Positions 7,691-16,490 are shown, counted from the stretch's first letter. The stretch: 33,889 nt of DNA from Caballeronia terrestris (GCF_001544515.1 NZ_FCOL02000054.1:1-33889); one strand, 5' to 3'. The notes: generated from the sequence alone by a model not told the origin. Numbers and translations: made by a program.

Positions 7691-8575
7691 CTAGACCCGC
7701 AGATTCTCCGCGACGTAATCGATGAAAACGCGCAGCTTCGGCGACGCGTAACGACTCGCGGGCCAAAGAATCCAGAACGTGACGGTCTGGTCGATGAAAT
7801 CGCCGAGCACGATCTGCAGCGCGCCGCTTTCCAGCGCATCGCGCACGAGGAAGGTCGGCACGAACGTGATGCCCTTGTCCCGGAGCGCGAGGAATCCGAG
7901 CACTTCGATCGTGTTGCTGACGAAGGTCGGCGGCAATTCCGGCTCCGCTTCCGATTCCGCGAGCCGCAGCGGCCAGCGTTCGAGCTTGCCCGTCGCGGGA
8001 AACTTGTGCAGCAGGCACGCGTGCCGCGCGAGGTCGGCCGGTTGCTCAGGCGCACCGTGCCGCTTCAGATAACCCGGCGATGCCACGAGCACCTGCCCGC
8101 ACGACCCGAGCCGCCGCGAGACGAGCCGCGAATCGTGCTGCTCGCCGGTGCGGATGACGGCATCGAACCCTTCCTCGATCACGTCCACCATGCGATCGGA
8201 CAGATCGACGTCGAGTTCGATGTCCGGGTAGAGCGCCATGAAGCCGTCGATGACGGGCATGATCAGCGTCGACAGTTGCGGCGTGCTGATGCGCAGCCGC
8301 CCGCGCGGGCTTCCTGCGGCGCTCGACAATTCCGCCTCGGCCGCTTCGACTTCGTCGAGGATGCGCCGGCATCGTTCGAGAAAGAGCGCGCCTTCGGCCG
8401 TGAGCGTGACACTGCGCGTGCTGCGGTGAAACAGCCGCACGCCGAGCCGCTCCTCCGTGCGCGCGATGCTCTTCCCCACCGCCGACGACGACACCCCGAG
8501 CAACCGCCCGGCCTCGGTGAAACTGCGCGTCTCGGCGACCTGCACGAACATCGAAATTCCGCTGAGGCTATCCAT
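7691..8575 (-). CDS. LysR-family transcriptional regulator (CrgA-like subgroup)
   Basis: 294 residues from ATG 8575 (MDSLSGISMFVQVAETRSFT). The winged helix-turn-helix spans about 1-60, with SFTEAGRLLGVSSSAVGKSIARTEERLG and FHRSTRSVTLT. The effector-binding domain follows (GRLRISTPQLSTLIMPVIDGFMALYPDIELDVDLSDR). A frame extension to 8683 is not family-like. It is divergent from the OYE-MFS-OYE operon and precedes the Gfo/Idh gene on the same strand. The 134-bp gap before the OYE gene holds a palindrome also found before the Gfo/Idh gene, so both are plausible targets. Confidence 0.9.
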   Translation of the reverse strand: MDSLSGISMFVQVAETRSFTEAGRLLGVSSSAVGKSIARTEERLGVRLFHRSTRSVTLTAEGALFLERCRRILDEVEAAEAELSSAAGSPRGRLRISTPQLSTLIMPVIDGFMALYPDIELDVDLSDRMVDVIEEGFDAVIRTGEQHDSRLVSRRLGSCGQVLVASPGYLKRHGAPEQPADLARHACLLHKFPATGKLERWPLRLAESEAEPELPPTFVSNTIEVLGFLALRDKGITFVPTFLVRDALESGALQIVLGDFIDQTVTFWILWPASRYASPKLRVFIDYVAENLRV

Positions 8576-8599
8576 CGCGTATTTCCATTGCCCAAAGAT

Positions 8600-8616
8600 T
8601 GCGGACATTTTCGTCC
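8600..8616. promoter_or_regulatory. LysR operator candidate in the LysR/OYE divergent promoter
   Basis: TGCGGAC (8600-8606), ATTTTC, GTCC (8613-8616), preceded by AT so that the 10-mer ATTGCGGACA matches the copy at 7669-7678. It lies 25 bp upstream of the LysR start and about 95 bp upstream of the OYE start, a usual place for a LysR autoregulatory site. The right arm is less perfect than in the other copy. Confidence 0.55.
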
Positions 8617-8709
8617 AGTATCTTCGGAACCTTAGCCTGTTTTTCTTTGATCGATGTGCACATACACTTTGCCTCAAGGTCACTCACGACCATTCACTTC
8701 GAGGCAACC

Positions 8710-9822
8710 ATGTCCAAACTTCATTCTTCCGTCGCAGTCGGTCCTTTCGAATTTTCACATCGCGTCGTGCTCGCGCCGCTCACCCGGATGCGTGCCGAGG
8801 AAGGCGCCAAACCCGGCCCGCTGATGGCCGAGTACTACGCGCAGCGTGCATCGGAAGGCGGCTTCCTGATCGGCGAAGCGACCATCGCCGCGCCCAACGG
8901 CAACGGCTACCTCGGCGCGCCGGGCCTCTACGACGACGGCCAGATCGCCGGCTGGCGCCGTGTCACCGAAGCCGTGCACGCCAAGGGCGGCCGCATCTTC
9001 CTGCAGCTCTATCACGCGGGGCGCCAGTCGCACAGCCAGTTGCAGCCGGACGGCGGCGCGCCCGTGGCGCCGTCGGCGGTGTTGCACGGCGGCGTGGCCT
9101 ACACCGAAGCGGGCTGGATCCCGAACACGCCGAGCCGCGCACTGACCATCGATGAAATCGCCGATCTCGTCGAAAGCTTTCGCACGGCGGCATTGCGCGG
9201 CAAGGAAGCCGGTTTCGACGGCGTCGAGCTTCACGCCGCGAACGGATACCTCTTCGATCAGTTCCTTCAGGACGGCAGCAACAAGCGCAACGACCTCTAC
9301 GGCGGCTCGTTCGAAAACCGCGCGCGCTTTTTGATGGAAGCGACGCGCGCCGTGATCTCGGTCTGGGGCAGCAAGCGCGTCGCGGTGCGCTTAGGCCCGA
9401 GCGGCACCTGGGGCGACATGTCCGACAGCGACCCGGTAGGCCTCTTTAGCTATGTCGCGCAGGAACTCGGCAAGCTGGATCTGGCGTATGTCCACCTGAT
9501 CGAACCGCGCGTGCTCGGCAACGTGGACGACGACACGAAGGATCAGAACCCCGTCGCCGCGCAACTGATCCGCAAGCACTATAAGGGCGTGATCATCGCG
9601 GCGGGCGGCTTCAAGGCGCACTCGGCCGAAGCGATCCTGCAAGCGGGCGACGCGGATCTCGTCGCATTCGGGCGCGATTTCATCGCCAATCCCGACTTGC
9701 CGGCGCGGCTTCGCAACAATCAGCCGCTCAATCCCGACGATCGTCCGACGTTCTTCGGCGGCACGGAAATCGGCTACACCGACTACCCGTTCCATCGCGC
9801 CGACGAATCGCTCGCGGCTTGA
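8710..9822 (+). CDS. Alkene reductase, old yellow enzyme family (NemA-like)
   Basis: 370 residues, an FMN-dependent TIM-barrel flavoenzyme that reduces activated C=C bonds (enones, nitro compounds, maleimides) with NAD(P)H in the cytoplasm. Landmarks: VVLAPLTRMRA (about 19-29, FMN-binding strand with the conserved T), EYYAQRAS, FLQLYHAGRQSH (97-108), the substrate-anion pair H175/N178 and Y180 in ELHAANGYLFDQFLQ, LYGGSFENRARF, and the C-terminal phosphate site AAGGF...LVAFGRDFIANPDLP. The start ATG 8710 is preceded by GAGG. It heads an operon with an MFS gene 13 bp downstream and a second OYE paralogue, and is divergent from a LysR regulator. Confidence 0.93.
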   Translation: MSKLHSSVAVGPFEFSHRVVLAPLTRMRAEEGAKPGPLMAEYYAQRASEGGFLIGEATIAAPNGNGYLGAPGLYDDGQIAGWRRVTEAVHAKGGRIFLQLYHAGRQSHSQLQPDGGAPVAPSAVLHGGVAYTEAGWIPNTPSRALTIDEIADLVESFRTAALRGKEAGFDGVELHAANGYLFDQFLQDGSNKRNDLYGGSFENRARFLMEATRAVISVWGSKRVAVRLGPSGTWGDMSDSDPVGLFSYVAQELGKLDLAYVHLIEPRVLGNVDDDTKDQNPVAAQLIRKHYKGVIIAAGGFKAHSAEAILQAGDADLVAFGRDFIANPDLPARLRNNQPLNPDDRPTFFGGTEIGYTDYPFHRADESLAA

Positions 9823-9835
9823 GGCGGAGGCGATC

Positions 9836-11056
9836 ATGACCCCTTCCGTTTCCGCGACGCGCGTTTCGCTCGCTCCGCTCTACTGGCTGGCGCTCGGGAC
9901 CTTCGCGGTCGGCACCGAGAGCTTCATGATCGCCGGCCTCTTGCCCGGCATGGCCGCCGATCTGCACACGAGCATCGTCGCGACGGGGCAGCTCGTCACG
10001 GTCTTCGCGCTCGCCTATGCGCTGTCGTCGCCCGTGCTCACCGCGCTGACCGGCGCGCTGCACCGCCGCACGCTGCTAATCGCCGCGCTCGTCGCGTTCA
10101 GCGCGGCAAATGTGATCGCGTGGGCCGCGCAGAACTACTGGGAGCTGATGGCGGCGCGCATCCTGCTCGCGGCGGCGGCCGGCCTGTACGTGCCGGGCGC
10201 GAACGCGCTCGCCGGCGCGATTGCCGGGCCCGAGCGGCGCGGCACGGCGCTCGCGATCGTCAACGGCGGGATCACGATCGCCGTCGCGTTCGGCGTGCCG
10301 CTCGGCGCGTTCATCGGCGACCGGCTCGGCTGGCGCATGACCTTCGCAGGCGTCGCCATGCTCGCGGCGGCGGCGAGCGCGGGGCTGATCCTCGGCCTGC
10401 CGCGCACGATCGGCGCGGGTCTGCCGGTCGCGACGCTGCGTGAGCGCATCGAGACGGCGCGCCGGCCCGTCGTCCTGATGACGCTGATCGTCACGACGCT
10501 CTGGGCGATGGGCGCGTACACCGTCTACACGTACCTCGCGCTCTTCGTCGCCGAGACGACGCCGCTCGCCGGCGCGCAGATCGGCTACGTGCTGTTCACG
10601 TGGGGCTTGGCGGCGGCTGTCGGCGTGTTCGCGGGCGGCAAGGCGGTGGACCGGATCGGCCCGCGCCGCGTGATCGTGCCGTGTCTCGCGGTGTCGATCG
10701 GGGCGTTCTCACTGATGTCGGCGAGCGCGCACTGGTTGCCGGCATCGATCGCGCTGGTTCCGGTGCTCGTCGGCGTGATCGCGTGGGGCGTCGCGCACTG
10801 GTCGTTCTATCCGGCGCAGCAGGCGGGGCTGATCGCCATCGCCGGGCTGCGCGGGACGCCGATCGCGCTCTCGCTCAACGCCTCGTTCATGTACCTCGGC
10901 TTTTCGCTCGGCGCGGCGCTCGGTTCGCAGTCGCTGAGTTTCACCTCGGTCGCCAATCTCGGCTGGACCGCCGCCGCGTGTGAAGTCGCGGCGCTCGCCT
11001 TGACGGTCGGCATCTGGCGCGTGCGGAACGCGTCTGCCTATGCCGCCTGCGCTTAA
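9836..11056 (+). CDS. MFS transporter, AraJ/DHA1-like efflux family
   Basis: 406 residues with about 12 membrane helices. The N-terminal WLALGTFAVGTESFMIAGLL matches the AraJ/YdhP-type drug:H+ antiporter-1 opening motif. The loop 2-3 region is LTGALHRRTLLI, and motif C-like sequence lies near NGGITIAVAFGVPLGAFIGD. It probably exports a small organic compound. Lying between two OYE genes with gaps of 13 and 18 bp, it may expel an electrophile or its reduced product; that link is inference. Confidence 0.88.
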   Translation: MTPSVSATRVSLAPLYWLALGTFAVGTESFMIAGLLPGMAADLHTSIVATGQLVTVFALAYALSSPVLTALTGALHRRTLLIAALVAFSAANVIAWAAQNYWELMAARILLAAAAGLYVPGANALAGAIAGPERRGTALAIVNGGITIAVAFGVPLGAFIGDRLGWRMTFAGVAMLAAAASAGLILGLPRTIGAGLPVATLRERIETARRPVVLMTLIVTTLWAMGAYTVYTYLALFVAETTPLAGAQIGYVLFTWGLAAAVGVFAGGKAVDRIGPRRVIVPCLAVSIGAFSLMSASAHWLPASIALVPVLVGVIAWGVAHWSFYPAQQAGLIAIAGLRGTPIALSLNASFMYLGFSLGAALGSQSLSFTSVANLGWTAAACEVAALALTVGIWRVRNASAYAACA

Positions 11057-11074
11057 ATTTCCGGGAAATTCACC

Positions 11075-12184
11075 ATGTCCAGACTCTTTTCGCCGATGCA
11101 AATCGGCCCGTACACCTTAAAACACCGAGTCGTGCATGCCCCGACCACGCGCCTGCGCGCCAATCCCGACGACAGCCCGAGCGAACTCATGCGCGAGTAC
11201 TACAGCCAGCGCGCATCCGACGGCGGCCTGATCATCACTGAATCGACGCACGTGTCCTACGACAGCCGCGGCTATCTCGGCGCGCCGGGCATCTATGAGG
11301 ATTCGCACATCGCGGGCTGGAAGCGAATCGCCGACGCCGTGCACGCGAAGGGCGGCCGCCTCTTCATGCAACTGGGACACGACGGGCGCCAGTCGCACGT
11401 CGATCTGACCGGCGGCCCGCTGCCGATCGCGCCCTCGGTCGTGCCGTTCGAAGGCGAAGCGCTGACGCAGAACGGCTGGGTGCCTGTGTCGATGCATCGC
11501 GCAATCGACGTCGCCGAGATCAAGACGGTAATCGAGCACTATCGAAAGAGCGCCGAGCGCGCGCTCATGGCCGGAATGGACGGCGTCGAACTGCATTCGG
11601 CGAACGGCTATCTCGCCGACACGTTCCTGCAGGACGGCACCAACAAGCGCACCGACGAATACGGCGGCAGCATCGAAAAGCGCGCGCGGTTTCTGCTGGA
11701 GACAGTCGCGGCGCTGGTGTCGGTGTGGGGTGCGGAGCGCGTCGGCGTGCGCCTGTCGCCGAGCGGTCAATGGGGCGCGATCTCCGATTCGAACCCCGAA
11801 GCCACGTTCACGTATGCAGCCGGCCAGTTGAACCGGCTTGGGCTCGCGTATCTGCACATCATCGAGCCGCGCGTGAAAGGCGTCGAAACGATCGACGAAG
11901 GGCAGAAACCGGTGGCGTCGGAACTGCTGCGGAAGGTGTTCGAGGGGCCGATCATCGCGGCGGGCGGCTTCAACGGCGAAGGCGCCGAGGAAATCCTGCA
12001 CGAAGGCGATGCCGATCTGGTCGCGTTCGGGCGCTTTTTCGCGTCGAATCCGGATTTGCCGTATCGGCTGCGGCACGCGCTGCCGCTTGCGCACTACGAT
12101 CGGTCGGCGTTCTGGGGTGGCACGCAGATCGGCTACACCGATTACCCGCCGTATCGCGAGCAGGAAAACGCCGAGATTTGCTAG
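11075..12184 (+). CDS. Second old-yellow-enzyme alkene reductase
   Basis: 369 residues, colinear with the OYE at 8710-9822. H174/N177/Y179 lie in ELHSANGYLADTFLQ, with YGGSIEKRARF and AAGGF....LVAFGRFFASNPDLP. Differences from its partner include VVHAPTTRLRA in place of VLAPLTRMRA and LGHDGRQSH in place of LYHAGRQSH, so the flavin-side and substrate-side environments differ and substrate range probably does too. Third gene of the operon; an AAATT-rich 18-bp spacer with GGGAAA precedes the ATG. Its TAG stop shares the tetranucleotide CTAG with the stop of the convergent GntR gene. Confidence 0.92.
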   Translation: MSRLFSPMQIGPYTLKHRVVHAPTTRLRANPDDSPSELMREYYSQRASDGGLIITESTHVSYDSRGYLGAPGIYEDSHIAGWKRIADAVHAKGGRLFMQLGHDGRQSHVDLTGGPLPIAPSVVPFEGEALTQNGWVPVSMHRAIDVAEIKTVIEHYRKSAERALMAGMDGVELHSANGYLADTFLQDGTNKRTDEYGGSIEKRARFLLETVAALVSVWGAERVGVRLSPSGQWGAISDSNPEATFTYAAGQLNRLGLAYLHIIEPRVKGVETIDEGQKPVASELLRKVFEGPIIAAGGFNGEGAEEILHEGDADLVAFGRFFASNPDLPYRLRHALPLAHYDRSAFWGGTQIGYTDYPPYREQENAEIC

Positions 12185-12891
12185 GTGCGGATCAGCGTCC
12201 GGTACAGATCGTTCGCGCGGCTCAGATGCGCGCGCATCGCCTGCTCGGCGGCGTCGCCGTCGCGCGCGGCGATCGCATCGACGATCCGCTGGTGCTCCGA
12301 CAGCGTCAGTTCTTCCGCGCCCGGCGCGCGCACGAGCGGCCGGTAGTACTCGCCGGCCCAGCGAAACAGCGATTCGACGATCGACGGAAAGATCGGATTC
12401 CCGCTGATCCGCGCGATTTCGCGATGAAACGCCATGTCGCGTTCAATGAATTCCTCCAGATTCACCATCGACGCCCGCTGCTGCGCGACCTTCAACTGAA
12501 GCTGCGCGACGTCTTCCTCGCTGGCGTTCCCGGCGGCCATGCGCGCCATGCCGGCTTCGAGGAACATCCGCGCCGATTTCAGATGTTCGAGCATGTCCGG
12601 CTGCATCCGCAGCAGGTGCATCGCGCCGCCAGCAATCTGGCCGATCAGCGTTTCCGCCGTCGGCACGACGACGCGCGCGCGCTCGCCATGCACGATCTCG
12701 ACGATGCCGGAGCGTTCGAGCGTCTGCAGCGCTTCTCTGATCGCAGGGCGCCCGACACCGTAGATTTCCATCAGCTCGCGTTCGGACGGAAGCTGCGCGC
12801 CGGGAGCGATTTCTCCCGAACGGATGCGGTCCATCAGCCGGTCGAGTACTTCCTGATAAAGCTTTCGACGAACAATGGTGGTCTCAGCCAT
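12181..12891 (-). CDS. FadR-type GntR regulator (FCD domain), likely of the apionate operon
   Basis: 236 residues from ATG 12891; a GTG at 12906 is an alternative start. The GntR winged helix spans about 8-75 (KLYQEVLDRLMDRIRSG, then LPSERELMEIYGVGRPAIREAL, then GIVEIVHG). A helical FCD effector domain follows, with a metal-site-like ERDMAFHREIA segment and EHQRIVDAIAARD....MRAHL. FCD regulators of this type usually sense sugar acids. It is the last gene on the strand of the apnO-oiaX-oiaK operon but has its own upstream gap (12892-12968). That gap holds the 19-bp element also found before the operon's first gene, which suggests autoregulation together with operon control. Confidence 0.9.
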   Translation of the reverse strand: MAETTIVRRKLYQEVLDRLMDRIRSGEIAPGAQLPSERELMEIYGVGRPAIREALQTLERSGIVEIVHGERARVVVPTAETLIGQIAGGAMHLLRMQPDMLEHLKSARMFLEAGMARMAAGNASEEDVAQLQLKVAQQRASMVNLEEFIERDMAFHREIARISGNPIFPSIVESLFRWAGEYYRPLVRAPGAEELTLSEHQRIVDAIAARDGDAAEQAMRAHLSRANDLYRTLIRT

Positions 12892-12911
12892 GAATTCAGC
12901 CTGCACGTAGT

Positions 12912-12930
12912 TGGTGTGATGACCTTACCA
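12912..12930. promoter_or_regulatory. GntR operator candidate, copy 2 (before the regulator gene)
   Basis: TGGTGTGATGA, four variable bases (CCTT), ACCA. It matches the site at 17906-17924 in the 11-mer, in the spacing and in the ACCA arm. It is flanked by TGGT/ACCA half-sites typical of FadR-type GntR proteins and lies 21 bp upstream of the regulator's ATG. Confidence 0.7.
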
Positions 12931-12968
12931 CGCGACACCGCCTCCATGAAGCTGCGCTTTCGCTTTAG

Positions 12969-14336
12969 TCAGCCGCGCACCGAGCCGAAGAACGACGCCT
13001 CGCCGATCTGACCGCCTTTGAGCACGATTTCGAGCCCGTCACGGCGCGCATTGCCGGACCACGCCCGGCAGAGTGGCGCGCCCGGCGCGAGTCCGGCCGT
13101 CACACTCAGCGCAGAAATACCGAGCGCGCTCGCGACTTCGCCGGAACTGTCACCGCCCGCGACCACCACGCGCTTCAGATCGACGCGATCGAGCAGGCGC
13201 TGCATGACCGCCGCGAGCGCCTCGCCGACGCGCCGCGCCGCCGCGTGCCGCGTCATGCCAGCGGCGCGCGCGGTGGCGTCGAATTCGAGGACGGCGGCAT
13301 CGTCCGGGCCTTCGGCGCTGTGGACGAGCGCGCTCTGCCCACGCCCGAGCGCCTGCACCGCGACGCCGACCGCCCGCTCGATCTCGGCCTCCGTCGCGCC
13401 TTCATCGAGAACGCGGCGCAAATCGAGACGCTCGACGCAAAAGCCGTTCGCGCGCGCCCAGCCGATCTGCCCCGCCGTCACGGGCGAGCAGCTTCCGCTG
13501 ACGGCGGCAATCGCATCGACAGGTTCGATGCGCGGCAGTCCCGGCGCGGTTGGCAGCAGCCCGCACGCGCGCCAGTGCGCCGCGAGCGCGTATTGCAGTC
13601 CCGACGACGACGCGCTGAACACGCCCTCTCCGCGCGCTTCCCAGACGAGGCGGCCCGCCGCGGCGAGCGTCTCTTCGTCGAGGACATCGATCAGGATGAC
13701 GGGCGTGTCGTCGCCGGCGAGCGCTCGACAGTGGGCGGCGGCATCCGGCGACCGTAGTCGCACCATGTCGATCAATTCGATGCGCCGCTCGGTCTGCCGC
13801 CGCAGATGCACGCGCAGATCGGCTTCGTTCATCGGCGTGACGGGGTGGCGGGACATCGTCGGATGGCGGTCGAGGCGATGGCCCTCTCCGTCGACGGCCG
13901 CGAACAGGTTGCCGAACGCCTGATAGCGCTTCAGACGCGGCGCGCCGACGATCATCGGCGACCATTTCCCCGGCATGTGCCGCACGCCGAGATCGATCGC
14001 GCGCCCGATCGAGCCGATCTCCGGCGACGAATCGAACGTCGAGCACACTTTGTATTGCAGGATCGGCGCGCCAAGCGCAGCGAGGCTCGTGAAGGCGCGC
14101 GGCAACGCGTCGTTCATCCACTCGGGGCTGCGTCCACGCGACGATCCCGCGAGACCCACGCAGCGCACTTCGGGAAAGCGCGCGAGCAGGTCAGGCGTGG
14201 GCGCTTCGAGGCACAGGAGCGTCGGGACGCCGGCGGCGGTCATCGCTTCCATCGCGTCGGTGGAGCCGGTGAAGTCGTCGCCGTAATAGGCCAGAAGCGG
14301 CCCGGCGGGCCACGCGTCCGGCGCCGCCGCGCTCAT
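12969..14336 (-). CDS. oiaK: Four-carbon acid sugar kinase (DUF1537), probable 3-oxo-isoapionate kinase
   Basis: 455 residues from ATG 14336, which overlaps the OiaX stop (ATGA). The N-terminal substrate domain begins LLAYYGDDFTGSTDAMEAM; the GDDxTGSxD motif is diagnostic. The C-terminal nucleotide domain shows AVSGSCSPVTAGQI, VVVAGGDSSGEVASALG and VLKGGQIG. DUF1537 kinases phosphorylate C4-C5 sugar acids with ATP. In the described D-apionate routes, OiaK phosphorylates 3-oxo-isoapionate at O4, giving the substrate of the RuBisCO-like protein encoded just upstream. The specific name rests on the ApnO and RuBisCO-like neighbours; the kinase family itself is clear. Confidence 0.82.
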   Translation of the reverse strand: MSAAAPDAWPAGPLLAYYGDDFTGSTDAMEAMTAAGVPTLLCLEAPTPDLLARFPEVRCVGLAGSSRGRSPEWMNDALPRAFTSLAALGAPILQYKVCSTFDSSPEIGSIGRAIDLGVRHMPGKWSPMIVGAPRLKRYQAFGNLFAAVDGEGHRLDRHPTMSRHPVTPMNEADLRVHLRRQTERRIELIDMVRLRSPDAAAHCRALAGDDTPVILIDVLDEETLAAAGRLVWEARGEGVFSASSSGLQYALAAHWRACGLLPTAPGLPRIEPVDAIAAVSGSCSPVTAGQIGWARANGFCVERLDLRRVLDEGATEAEIERAVGVAVQALGRGQSALVHSAEGPDDAAVLEFDATARAAGMTRHAAARRVGEALAAVMQRLLDRVDLKRVVVAGGDSSGEVASALGISALSVTAGLAPGAPLCRAWSGNARRDGLEIVLKGGQIGEASFFGSVRG

Positions 14337-15577
14337 TTCCAGAACCCCAGCGCGGCGCGCAACGCGGGATGGCGCTGCGCGTGAGTCTCGAGCGGCACGC
14401 CTTCGATCGCCGCGACCCACGCCTCGCGCAGCGCCTCGACGCCCGCCGCGACGCCGCCCGGATGCCCGAAAATGCCTCCCCCCGCCGTGTGGATCAGGTC
14501 CGCGCAGCCGATCGCGGCGTAGGTGTCGGCCGCTTGCAGGCCAGTCTGGCCGGAACTGAAGACCGGCATCGCGGCCATCGGCGCTTCAGGCATGACCGGC
14601 GCGAGCACCGAGCGGGCGGCGGCGATCACGCTGTCGTCCGGTTCGCTGAATTTGTTGGAGAGGCCGTTGACGTGCAGGTGATCCGCGCCCGCGAGACGCC
14701 AGAGCATCTGCCACGGCGCGTAATCCCAGCCGAGCTGCGGACTGCGCGATAAATATCCCCAGCCCGCGCGATGCGCGTGGATCGGCAACTGGCTGTGGCG
14801 CCGCAATTCGTGCATGCCGACGAGCCCGATCGAATTGAGCACCGCCATCACGCACGTACCGCCTTCCGCGAGCACGAGGTCGTGGCGGCGTTTCATCTGG
14901 TCGAGGTCGCCGGTCAGGTTGAACGCGACCATCGCCTTCTTGCCGGTGCGATCGGCGTGTTCGTTCACGACGCGCATCACCGCGCGCACGCGTTCGTCGA
15001 ACGGACAATGCGGGCCGTCGCCCTGCAGCTCGTCGTCCTTGATAAAGTCGATGCCGCCCGCCACCAGTTCGCGCACCTGCTGAGCGGTTTCTTCAGGCGA
15101 CAAGCCCACGCTCGGCTTGATGATCGTACCGATCAAAGGACCTCGCTCGACGCCCGCCAGCCTGCGCGTGCCCGTGATGCCGAACGCAGGCCCCGGATAC
15201 GCCCGGGCGAACGACTGCGGCAGCCGGAGCCCCGTCAGCCGCAAGCCGGACACCTGGCGCAGCTCGAAGAGATTCCCGGCGATCGTCGACATCAGGTTCG
15301 GCAGCGACGGCCCCATGTTCTCGATCGGCCACGACAGTTCCAGCGCGCAGCGCGTATAAACCTTCCCTTCGATGCCGCCGGGCAGGCTCGGCATATCGGA
15401 GCGATCGATGATCTCGAGCCGCTCGACGCGCGCGCCCGAGCGCGCCTTGAGTTCGGGCGTCTCGGTCGGCAGCGCGACGAAGGTGCCGCTCGACTGCTCG
15501 CCGGCGATCACGTCGGCGGCAAGCTGCGGATCGACGCCGGTTTCGAGCCAGTAAGTGGCGTGGATGCGTTCGGTCAC
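14333..15577 (-). CDS. oiaX: RuBisCO-like protein, probable 3-oxo-isoapionate-4-phosphate transcarboxylase/hydrolase
   Basis: 414 residues in the RuBisCO large-subunit fold. An N-terminal alpha/beta domain is followed by the barrel with GTIIKPSVGLS (K154; KPS in place of the KPK of true RuBisCO) and GGIDFIKDDELQGDG. K180 is the likely carbamylated lysine, with D182/E183 as Mg2+ ligands. Phosphate-loop motifs are PVFSSGQTG and TAGGGIFGHPGG. In D-apionate catabolism, RuBisCO-like proteins act on 3-oxo-isoapionate 4-phosphate as a decarboxylase (OiaC) or as a transcarboxylase/hydrolase (OiaX) giving 3-phosphoglycerate and glycolate. I favour OiaX because no erythrulose-phosphate isomerase genes, which the OiaC route needs, lie in the operon. 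The ribosome site is GAGGAAA. The alternative, another sugar-acid RLP, is less likely in this context. Confidence 0.8.
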   Translation of the reverse strand: MTERIHATYWLETGVDPQLAADVIAGEQSSGTFVALPTETPELKARSGARVERLEIIDRSDMPSLPGGIEGKVYTRCALELSWPIENMGPSLPNLMSTIAGNLFELRQVSGLRLTGLRLPQSFARAYPGPAFGITGTRRLAGVERGPLIGTIIKPSVGLSPEETAQQVRELVAGGIDFIKDDELQGDGPHCPFDERVRAVMRVVNEHADRTGKKAMVAFNLTGDLDQMKRRHDLVLAEGGTCVMAVLNSIGLVGMHELRRHSQLPIHAHRAGWGYLSRSPQLGWDYAPWQMLWRLAGADHLHVNGLSNKFSEPDDSVIAAARSVLAPVMPEAPMAAMPVFSSGQTGLQAADTYAAIGCADLIHTAGGGIFGHPGGVAAGVEALREAWVAAIEGVPLETHAQRHPALRAALGFWK

Positions 15578-15622
15578 AGTGGTTTTCCTCGAATGAATGA
15601 GCAGGCGCGCGGCGTCTCGAAA

Positions 15623-16453
15623 TCAGGTGATGCGCCGGATGCTTTCCGCGATCTCCTCGCGATCGAAGACCTTCTTCCAGTCGTCGCGCATCAAACGCGG
15701 CTTGCCGAACTCGATCGCCTTGTTGCAGGCGTCGGAGAATGCGCCCGGGATTTCGTTGAAAATCACGGCGCCGAGGATATTCATGTGCCCGAGCAGGAAG
15801 TCACGCGCCGCTTCCTTCGGCACGCCGCGCGCGACCGTTTCCTCCATCGCTTCGCGCATCACGTAGAGCAGCGTCGCGCAGATCGTCTCGGAAAGTCCCG
15901 GCTCCAGCAGCGCCATCTGGTCGACGGTCAGGCGGTACGAGCGCAGGATCGGCTGATAGATCACCTTCGCGACCGCTTCGCCCAGATCGAACGCTTCTTC
16001 CGGCCCCTGCATCAGCGCGCTCGTGATCGACTGCTTCGCGTACGCGCCGCCGAAGAAGTCGCGGCGGCCCTCGGTCGTGGCTTCGTCGTTGAAGATCAGC
16101 GGGTGGCACGGGTGCGCGACGAAATACGTCAGGTCCTTGCGGTCCGGCAGGTGGCCGGCGAACGGCGCGGCGGCATCGAGCGTCATCACCATCGTGCCGG
16201 GACGCAGCTTCGGCGCGATGTCGTGGCTCAGCTTGCCGATCAGCGTATCGGGCACGGAGAGGATCACGACATCGGCGCCGTCGAGGGCCGCGTCCGCGGA
16301 AACGCATTCCACGTTCAGTTCGTCCTTCAGGCGCTTCCTGCCGCCCTCGCCCGGCTCGACGTGCGCGACGCGGTAATCCGACTTCAACAGGTTGCTCGTC
16401 AGGCGGTAACCCATCTTTCCGCCTGCGCCAAAGAGTGCAATCTTCTCGTTCAT
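15623..16453 (-). CDS. apnO: Probable D-apionate oxidoisomerase (6-phosphogluconate-dehydrogenase-like)
   Basis: 276 residues. The Rossmann motif FGAGGKMGYRL is at 8-18, followed by VVILSVPDTLIGKLSHDI and PGTMVMTLDAAAPFAGHL. FVAHPCHPLIFNDE is followed by the helical C-terminal domain (GPEEAFDLGEAVAKVI, LLEPGLSETICATLLYVMREAM, GHMNILGAVIFNEIPGAFSDA). This fits the PGDH-C subgroup that includes ApnO, an NAD-dependent oxidoisomerase turning D-apionate into 3-oxo-isoapionate. The next two genes encode the kinase and RuBisCO-like enzyme that consume this product. ATG 16453 has a GGAG site. Gaps of 37 and 45 bp to its neighbours fit a single transcript. Confidence 0.82.
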   Translation of the reverse strand: MNEKIALFGAGGKMGYRLTSNLLKSDYRVAHVEPGEGGRKRLKDELNVECVSADAALDGADVVILSVPDTLIGKLSHDIAPKLRPGTMVMTLDAAAPFAGHLPDRKDLTYFVAHPCHPLIFNDEATTEGRRDFFGGAYAKQSITSALMQGPEEAFDLGEAVAKVIYQPILRSYRLTVDQMALLEPGLSETICATLLYVMREAMEETVARGVPKEAARDFLLGHMNILGAVIFNEIPGAFSDACNKAIEFGKPRLMRDDWKKVFDREEIAESIRRIT

Positions 16454-16490
16454 TTCGATATCTCCGGAATTTCGTTTCGGTGAAAAAGCG

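Noticed and set aside
14771..16483. 570-residue plus-strand open frame.
   Set aside because: Antisense to the RuBisCO-like and ApnO genes, Arg/His-rich, with no domain; an artefact of GC3 bias.
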